This document shows, one piece after another, positions 59,231 through 64,000 of a stretch of 64,000 nt of DNA. The notes beneath the pieces were generated by a model. The model was given only the letters and a program-made list of their open reading frames with translations, had not been told where the DNA came from and ran no database searches. Every line of letters begins with the position of its first letter. Position 1 is the first letter of the stretch. Where the stretch lies: positions 1 through 64,000 of the forward strand of contig CAJTZU010000005.1 of assembly GCA_910584165.1 (NCBI GenBank). Direction: 5' to 3'. Source of the DNA: an uncultured Bacilli bacterium (GTDB lineage: Bacteria > Bacillota_I > Bacilli_A > RF39 > UBA660). Both the position numbers and the translations under genes were made by a program.

Positions 59231-59920
59231 ATGAGACCCATAACCACACTTTTTTTGATAGAATCTGTAGATGGAAAAATAAATTCAGGAAGTAATGATT
59301 ATTTAGATGTTGATAAAGACTGGTGCAGAATAGATGGTGTTAAAGAAGGACTACAACAGTATTATGATATAGAACAAAATATTAGTTTTATTTCTTTTAA
59401 TACTGGAAGGGTAATGGCTAAAATAGGAGTTAATGAAAGAGAAAGAGCAACAGAGAAACTTCCATGTACATTTATTATTCTTGATAATAAGCCACATTTA
59501 AATGAAAAAGGAATTTCCTATTTAGCTAGTTTATTGGAAAAATTAATATTAGTAACTACTAATTCAAATCATCCAGCTTATCAAGTAAAAAAGACTAATG
59601 ATAACATTGACATTTTATATTATGAAGAGTTTCAACTAAGTAGGTTATTAGAGGACTTAGGAAATAAATATTTGATAAAGAATTTGATAGTTCAATCAGG
59701 AGGAACTATGAATGGCTTATTTTTAAGGGAAAATTTGATTGACTATGTTCATTTAGTAATCGCTCCATTATTAGTTGGTGGAAAAGATACTAGCACTTTA
59801 ATTGATGGAGAATCTATTACCAAAATCGAAGAATTAGATAAATTAAAATCTTTAGAACTATTAGAATGCAAAGTCTTAGAAAATTCTTATTTAGAATTAT
59901 TTTATAAAGTGAGGAAATAA
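59231..59920 (+). CDS. RibD C-terminal / dihydrofolate-reductase-like reductase
   Basis: 229 residues. LFLIESVDGKINSG, SFNTGRVMAKIG, and LIVQSGGTMNGLFLRENLIDYVHLVIAPLLVGG match the RibD_C reductase fold (GG-x-x-NG-x-LL). These use NADPH on pteridine or pyrimidine substrates. It is not next to riboflavin genes, so the substrate is open. Starts an operon with the acetyltransferase. Confidence 0.8.
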   Translation: MRPITTLFLIESVDGKINSGSNDYLDVDKDWCRIDGVKEGLQQYYDIEQNISFISFNTGRVMAKIGVNERERATEKLPCTFIILDNKPHLNEKGISYLASLLEKLILVTTNSNHPAYQVKKTNDNIDILYYEEFQLSRLLEDLGNKYLIKNLIVQSGGTMNGLFLRENLIDYVHLVIAPLLVGGKDTSTLIDGESITKIEELDKLKSLELLECKVLENSYLELFYKVRK

Positions 59921-59921
59921 T

Positions 59922-60491
59922 ATGACAGAAAAAGAAAAAATGTTAATGGGTGAAATTTACAATGCTAATTATGATGAAGAATTAATAAGGGAGAGAACTG
60001 AAACGAAAGATAAATGTTTCGTATATAACCAATTGAAACCATCCGAATTAGAGAAAAGAATGCAGTTATTAAAAGAAATAATCGGTATAACAAAAACTCA
60101 TTTTTTTATAGAGCAGCCTTTTATTTGTGATTATGGATATAATATTGAGTTAGGAGAAAATTTTTATTCTAATCATAATTTAACGATACTAGATCCAGGA
60201 AAGGTAGTATTTGGAAATAATGTTTTTATTGGCCCTAATTGTGGTTTTTATACAGCAGCTCATCCAATAGAGAAGAATACTAGAAACGATGGCTTAGAAT
60301 ATGCAAAGCCGATTCATGTTGGTAATGATGTTTGGTTTGGGGGAAATGTAGTAGTATTGCCTGGTGTCACTATTGGGGATAATGTAGTGATTGGGGCAGG
60401 AAGCGTTGTTACTCATGATATTCCTTCCAATGTAGTAGCAGCTGGAAATCCATGTCAAATTATTAGAATGATAGAGAATAGTTATAAATAA
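59922..60491 (+). CDS. Maltose/galactoside O-acetyltransferase (hexapeptide repeat)
   Basis: 189 residues. MAC domain (EKMLMGEIYNANYDEELIRER) and left-handed beta-helix: GYNIELGENFYSNHNLTILDPG, GFYTAAHP (catalytic His), GNDVWFGGNVVVLPGVTIG, GAGSVVTHDIPSNVVAAGNP. The LacA/Maa family acetylates sugar hydroxyls using acetyl-CoA. Confidence 0.9.
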   Translation: MTEKEKMLMGEIYNANYDEELIRERTETKDKCFVYNQLKPSELEKRMQLLKEIIGITKTHFFIEQPFICDYGYNIELGENFYSNHNLTILDPGKVVFGNNVFIGPNCGFYTAAHPIEKNTRNDGLEYAKPIHVGNDVWFGGNVVVLPGVTIGDNVVIGAGSVVTHDIPSNVVAAGNPCQIIRMIENSYK

Positions 60492-60534
60492 TAAAGGGTA
60501 TATAGAAAAATTTCAAGAAAGATATTTTGAACAT

Positions 60535-60555
60535 ATTATTATTATTATTATTATT
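60535..60555 (+). repeat. (ATT)7 microsatellite
   Basis: Seven perfect ATT units in the gap before the C39 peptidase gene. It might vary in length and shift promoter spacing, but lies about 90 nt upstream of the -10 at 60622. Confidence 0.8.
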
Positions 60556-60653
60556 AGGCAAAATTAAGTTTTTATTAAGATTTCTATAAGGAAAAAGTAA
60601 AGAATAAAATAGGAAAATGGGTATAATAACATATAGAGTTAGGGGAAATCTAT

Positions 60654-61430
60654 ATGAAAAAAAGACAAATTATTTTCTATTTTTTTCTATTAGTATTAGC
60701 TTGTAGTTTTTATTTCTATCAGAATGGTACTATGTCAAAACATATGGATGAGGTGAAAGAATCATTAATGGTAAATGCAAATGAAGACGCGAAAATAAAG
60801 CAAGTATTAGAAAATTATAATGATTATCCAATAGAATTATTAGAAATGTTATCTAGAAATTTAGATATGATTGACTATGTTGTAGATTATCCAAAAAAGA
60901 TAGGTCATGTTTATAGTGATACGATAGGAGAAATAGAAGAAGGAACTTTTCCTCTTTTATTACAATATGATTCTAGATGGGGCTATGGTTATTATGGAAA
61001 TAAGGCTTTAGCAATTAATGGCTGCGGACCAACAGCACTTTCTATGGTAGTAGCAGGTCTTACCAATAATCTTTCTATTACCCCTTATGTTATTGCTACT
61101 TATGCAAATGAGAAAGGATACTATATCTCTGGTAGTGGCAGTAGTTGGAATTTAATGACTGAAGGAAGTCTTAATTTTGGAGTTAAAGGAACAGAAATTA
61201 TGTTAACAAAAAGTTTAATTTTTCAATATTTAAAAAAAGGTAATCCCATTATTTGTAGTATGGGGCCAGGAGATTTTACCACTGCAGGACATTTTATTGT
61301 ATTGGTAGGAGTAGAGGAAGGAAAAATCAAAGTAAATGATCCTAATAGTAAAGAGCGTAGTTCTAAATTATGGGATTATGAAACTTTAGAACCGCAAATA
61401 AAAAACTTATGGGTATTTGAAAAGGCATAG
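60654..61430 (+). CDS. Membrane-anchored C39-like cysteine peptidase
   Basis: 258 residues; N-terminal signal/anchor helix (about 5-22). Peptidase_C39-like core: FPLLLQYDSRWGYGYYG, INGCGPTALSMVVAG (active Cys), GHFIVLVGVEEGKIKVNDPNS (His and Asp). Bacterial proteins of this kind act outside the membrane on peptides; the target is unknown. A -10 TATAAT at 60622-60627 serves it. Confidence 0.8.
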   Translation: MKKRQIIFYFFLLVLACSFYFYQNGTMSKHMDEVKESLMVNANEDAKIKQVLENYNDYPIELLEMLSRNLDMIDYVVDYPKKIGHVYSDTIGEIEEGTFPLLLQYDSRWGYGYYGNKALAINGCGPTALSMVVAGLTNNLSITPYVIATYANEKGYYISGSGSSWNLMTEGSLNFGVKGTEIMLTKSLIFQYLKKGNPIICSMGPGDFTTAGHFIVLVGVEEGKIKVNDPNSKERSSKLWDYETLEPQIKNLWVFEKA

Positions 61431-61456
61431 TTATTTCTATGCCTTTATGTTATAAT
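61421..61456 (+). terminator. Terminator fused to an extended -10, overlapping the stop codon
   Basis: AAAGGCATAG (61421-61430, including the TAG stop)/CTATGCCTTT (61437-61446), then TG (61448-61449), T, TATAAT (61451-61456). The T-run is short. Confidence 0.7.
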
Positions 61457-61471
61457 AAATTTGGTGATAGT

Positions 61472-62293
61472 ATGAAAGAAAAAGTAAAAACTTTAAAATA
61501 TACGATTATTGTAGTGGTTATGTTTTTTATTGGGATTATGATTGGCATAGCTATTAGTACAATAAAAAACTCCAAAGAAGAAACTAAGATACCAGCAGTT
61601 AAAAATTTTATTTCTAAAGAAGAAGTAAAGCAAATTGCTTTAGAAGATGCTAAGAGAGATTTTAAAAAAGAAGTTTCCTTAGATACAGATATTTATGTGG
61701 AATTAGAAAAGGAAAATGGTATGGATGTTTATGAAGTGACATTCTACTTAGGTGGTGTTTATTACGAATATAAAATTACTCCCTTAGATGGGAAAATCAT
61801 AGATAAAGATATGGAACTGCTAACCAATCAAAATTCTGGAACGAATACTTCTGATAATGCAAATAGCTTAAATAAGGGAAAAGTAGTAGTATTAAAAGAT
61901 AACTCTTTAAAAGAAAATGAAGTAACATTTACAAAGCAAAAACAAGAATTGGATAATGGAAAAACTGTTTTTGAATTTCAATTTTTTACTCAATCAAAAG
62001 AATATGAGTATAAAGTAGATGTAGCTACTTTAAAAATTTTAGAAAAAGAAGTTGAATTAAAAAATAAAGTAGTAAGTGGTAATAAAAGTATTACACAAGA
62101 AGAAGCTAAAGCAATTGCTTTAAAAGATGCCAAATTAACTGAACAAGAAGTAATAATGAAAAAAATAGAATTAGAAAATGAATTAAATTATAAAGTTTAT
62201 GAAGTAGATTTTTATAAGGACAATCAAGAATATGATTATGAAATTGATGTTGCTTCAGGCACAATTTTAAAATTTTCTTGGAAATTAAGATAA
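61472..62293 (+). CDS. Membrane-anchored protein with three PepSY-type repeats
   Basis: 273 residues from ATG 61472; the open frame upstream overlaps the terminator-promoter. One N-terminal helix, then PepSY units near 45-110 (SKEEVKQIALEDAKRDF...YEVTFYLGGVYYEYKI), a degenerate one near 130-190, and 200-270 (TQEEAKAIALKDAKLTEQEV...YEVDFYKDNQEYDYEIDV). PepSY domains inhibit extracellular peptidases; the C39 peptidase gene just upstream is a natural candidate target. Confidence 0.8.
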   Translation: MKEKVKTLKYTIIVVVMFFIGIMIGIAISTIKNSKEETKIPAVKNFISKEEVKQIALEDAKRDFKKEVSLDTDIYVELEKENGMDVYEVTFYLGGVYYEYKITPLDGKIIDKDMELLTNQNSGTNTSDNANSLNKGKVVVLKDNSLKENEVTFTKQKQELDNGKTVFEFQFFTQSKEYEYKVDVATLKILEKEVELKNKVVSGNKSITQEEAKAIALKDAKLTEQEVIMKKIELENELNYKVYEVDFYKDNQEYDYEIDVASGTILKFSWKLR

Positions 62294-62330
62294 AGTAAAT
62301 TAATAAAATTTACTTTTTTTATGTTATAAT
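62293..62330 (+). terminator. Terminator fused to an extended -10
   Basis: AAGTAAATT (62293-62301)/AATTTACTT (62307-62315), T-run to 62320, TG (62322-62323), T, TATAAT (62325-62330). Confidence 0.85.
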
Positions 62331-62352
62331 GAAATTTAGAAAGCAGGTTTAT

Positions 62353-63285
62353 ATGGAAGAACAAATTGTGATTACTTCTGGTAGAAAATATATTGATATT
62401 GACGCTTATGCAGGAATATTTGCTTATCAAAAATTATTACAAAACTTAGGATATGAAGTATATGCTATGACTACAGCAATTTTAAATGAGAGTATTCCTG
62501 AATCTATTAAAAGGTTAGGATATGAATTTAATCAAGTAGATTTCACAAAACCAACGAAATATATTGTTTTAGACGTATCTCACCCAGATTTTATAGATAC
62601 TTTTGTTCAAGAGGAAGATATCATAGAGATAATAGACCATCATACAGGATATGAAGAGTATTGGCAAAGTAAGAGTGTTAAGTCACATATAGAGTTTATT
62701 GGAAGTATTGCTACCATTATTTTTGAAATGTTTGAAAAAAATCAAAAAGAAGATTTATTAGATGCTTCTTTATGTAAATTATTAATTGCAGGTATTTTAG
62801 ATAATACTTTAAACTTAAAAAGTAGTATTACTACTTCTAGAGATATTGGTGCTTATCAAAAATTAATGACAATTGCCCAATTAGATGAAAAATGGGGAGA
62901 ATCTTATTTTCAAGATTGTTATCAAGATTTAGATAGTAACTTAGAAGAGTATTTAAAAAATGATACTAAGATAGAAAAAGTAAGTTCTTACTTACCAGAA
63001 GTATTTGGACAGTTAATTGCATTAGATATAAATGACATTCTAAAAAATATAGATAGGGTAAGACAATCTTTTGAAGGATATGAAGAGTGGATGTTAAATG
63101 TTATTTCTCTAAGAGATGGGAAAAGTTATTTATTCTATGGTAGTGCTTCTGCTAAGGAAAAACTAGAATCTTTATTCTCTAAAAAAGCAGGAGATACTTA
63201 TTTAGAATTAGATATCTGTATGCTTCGTAAAGAAATCATGAAACTTGCTCGTGAAAAAGATAAAAACAAAGTATACGAAAAATAG
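62353..63285 (+). CDS. DHH-family phosphoesterase / class C inorganic pyrophosphatase-like
   Basis: 310 residues from ATG 62353; ATG 62329 lies in the promoter. ITSGRKYIDIDAYAG (metal Asp pair), VLDVSHPDF, EIIDHHTGY (DHH) and GILDNTLNLKSSITTSRD resemble Mn-dependent family II pyrophosphatases, with a DHHA2-like C-terminal domain. The classical first motif GHxNPDxD is altered (GRKYIDID), so the substrate may differ from pyrophosphate. Confidence 0.8.
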   Translation: MEEQIVITSGRKYIDIDAYAGIFAYQKLLQNLGYEVYAMTTAILNESIPESIKRLGYEFNQVDFTKPTKYIVLDVSHPDFIDTFVQEEDIIEIIDHHTGYEEYWQSKSVKSHIEFIGSIATIIFEMFEKNQKEDLLDASLCKLLIAGILDNTLNLKSSITTSRDIGAYQKLMTIAQLDEKWGESYFQDCYQDLDSNLEEYLKNDTKIEKVSSYLPEVFGQLIALDINDILKNIDRVRQSFEGYEEWMLNVISLRDGKSYLFYGSASAKEKLESLFSKKAGDTYLELDICMLRKEIMKLAREKDKNKVYEK

Positions 63286-63310
63286 ATAAGAAAATTCTTA
63301 TCTATTTTTT
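63278..63310 (+). terminator. Bidirectional terminator between convergent genes
   Basis: AAAAATAGATAAG (63278-63290)/CTTATCTATTTTT (63297-63309), loop AAAATT; overlaps both gene ends. Confidence 0.85.
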
Positions 63311-64000
63311 AATCTTCTAAATCATCTACAGGTTCGGATGAATACCAATAGTATTCGCCATTTCCATTACTTTTAAAAACATGCTTATAAAGCTGACCTT
63401 GCTCAAATAATTCTTCATTTTTAAATTCTTCATTATTCCATATATTGTCAGTTACTAGTTTATCACTAATTTTACGTGTTTCTTTATAATCTTTATAAGT
63501 TCCATCAGGAGTTACCCATACATAGTAGTCATATAGTATTAATTGATTATTTATTTTTTCTGCTTTTACTAACTTTGTAAATTCGGCAGCATCTGTAGCC
63601 CATCCAGTTTCCAATGTATGACAAATATATTTGTCTGATTTTTCATAATAACTACATTCATAAATACTATGAACTTTAAAATTTTCTTTCTCTAGAATTT
63701 TGTCGTTTCCATATAATTTTTTATATTCTTTTTCAAAATCATTCGCATCAAATAAATAATAGTCGCGAGCACCAGCATCATCTCCCACAACATAGGAAGA
63801 ATCCCAATTACATAGAGCATAAATATCAGGATAATCTTTTGCTTCTTCACAATTATTAAAAATAATTTGTAATTCTTTTAATTTCTTATAATCATAAATA
63901 TATTCAAATGTCATTCCACGCTTTTCTTGTAAATCATCATATGTCATCTTTTTCTTTTCATAAAAACCAGTTGGGAATTTTTTTAAATAATCTTGTTTTA
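63309..64000 (-). CDS. Unrecognised protein, 5' end outside window, minus strand
   Basis: The frame stays open from the right edge: ...TRLFKKIPNWFYEKKKMTYDD and onward, so the ATG at 63947 is probably internal. 230 residues visible. Rich in aromatic residues and acidic pairs, ending YYWYSSEPVDDLED. No signal peptide in the visible part and no recognised fold. One of only two minus-strand genes here. Confidence 0.6.
   Translation of the reverse strand, partial: KQDYLKKFPTGFYEKKKMTYDDLQEKRGMTFEYIYDYKKLKELQIIFNNCEEAKDYPDIYALCNWDSSYVVGDDAGARDYYLFDANDFEKEYKKLYGNDKILEKENFKVHSIYECSYYEKSDKYICHTLETGWATDAAEFTKLVKAEKINNQLILYDYYVWVTPDGTYKDYKETRKISDKLVTDNIWNNEEFKNEELFEQGQLYKHVFKSNGNGEYYWYSSEPVDDLED

Noticed and set aside
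1..64000. Mycoplasma-type code (TGA = Trp)
   Set aside because: TGA ends several intact genes (7146, 29441, 55218), and every Trp codon I checked is TGG.
1..64000. tRNA, rRNA, CRISPR arrays, insertion sequences
   Set aside because: No GC-rich cloverleaf with TTCGA loops, no regularly spaced repeats and no transposase were found by eye on either strand.

Overview
This window is AT-rich (by eye about 30% GC), densely coding bacterial DNA. Nearly every gene lies on the + strand; only two (54178-54780 and the gene cut by the right edge) are on the minus strand. Strong AGGAGG-type ribosome sites, TTGACA/TATAAT promoters, TGA used as a stop (for example at 7146 and 55218) and TGG for Trp point to a low-GC Bacillota using the standard code. 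The gene content (adhE, desulfoferrodoxin, NPCBM/discoidin surface protein, one-component membrane regulators) fits an anaerobic gut-type Bacilli or Erysipelotrichia-like organism. The species cannot be read from the sequence. I found no rRNA, tRNA, CRISPR array or insertion sequence.

Layout. 1-5.8 kb: two tandem surface-protein paralogs, the first only as its 3' end. 5.9-10.7 kb: a DUF4026 protein, an ABC-F ATPase behind a small-ORF/hairpin leader, and a membrane SGNH hydrolase with a decayed second copy of the fold. 10.8-18.6 kb: a membrane HTH regulator, an ECF sigma/putative anti-sigma pair, then MGMT-like, ProXp-like, cupin, DUF3788, VanZ, GNAT, DUF3795 and flavin-binding proteins, plus a decayed gene. 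18.8-23.1 kb: HTH regulator with ABC-2 exporter, CDF transporter, a frameshifted gene and another HTH membrane regulator. 23.2-25.7 kb: ArsR/SmtB regulator, stand-alone HMA protein and Zn/Cd/Pb-type P-ATPase, with palindromic operators. 25.8-30.2 kb: nine tightly packed genes, including a phage-type 5-hmdU DNA kinase helical-domain protein and a methyltransferase. 30.3-34.1 kb: TetR plus ABC exporter with abutting palindromes. 34.2-37.8 kb: WYL regulator, fused DUF3781-GyrI protein, YoaP-type GNAT and SPL-like radical SAM protein. 37.9-43.2 kb: desulfoferrodoxin, SDR, AdhE, an APH-type kinase coupled to adhE, DUF3267. 43.3-50.2 kb: HTH membrane regulator, unknowns, polysaccharide deacetylase, SanA-like protein, GDPD, DUF1848, dCMP deaminase. 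50.3-52.4 kb: a candidate yybP-ykoY manganese riboswitch with terminator in front of a CaCA antiporter, then a MerR regulator and a YbjQ protein. 52.4-54.1 kb: a His-codon-rich leader peptide and attenuator ahead of a phosphoribosyltransferase-like gene split by a +1 frame change, plus a LOG/TIGR00725 protein. 54.9-58.0 kb: csoR, ASCH protein, copZ, copA. 58.1-64 kb: metallophosphoesterase, RibD-like reductase, acetyltransferase, C39 peptidase, triple PepSY protein, DHH phosphoesterase and a partial minus-strand gene.

The most unusual locus is 52449-54142. A leader peptide with five His codons sits before chained alternative hairpins ending in a terminator. The first gene behind it changes frame at CCC-C, where the next zero-frame codon is a His codon (CAU) and an SD-like GGAGG lies 3 nt upstream, as in prfB. 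This could be a histidine-sensing two-layer control of nucleotide or PRPP metabolism, or simply an attenuated operon with a one-base indel. A second theme is stereotyped intergenic design: terminator T-tract, then an extended -10 (TGNTATAAT) 2-4 nt later, at least eleven times. Metal handling is also prominent: ArsR/CadA, CsoR/CopA, MerR, CDF and the candidate Mn riboswitch/antiporter.
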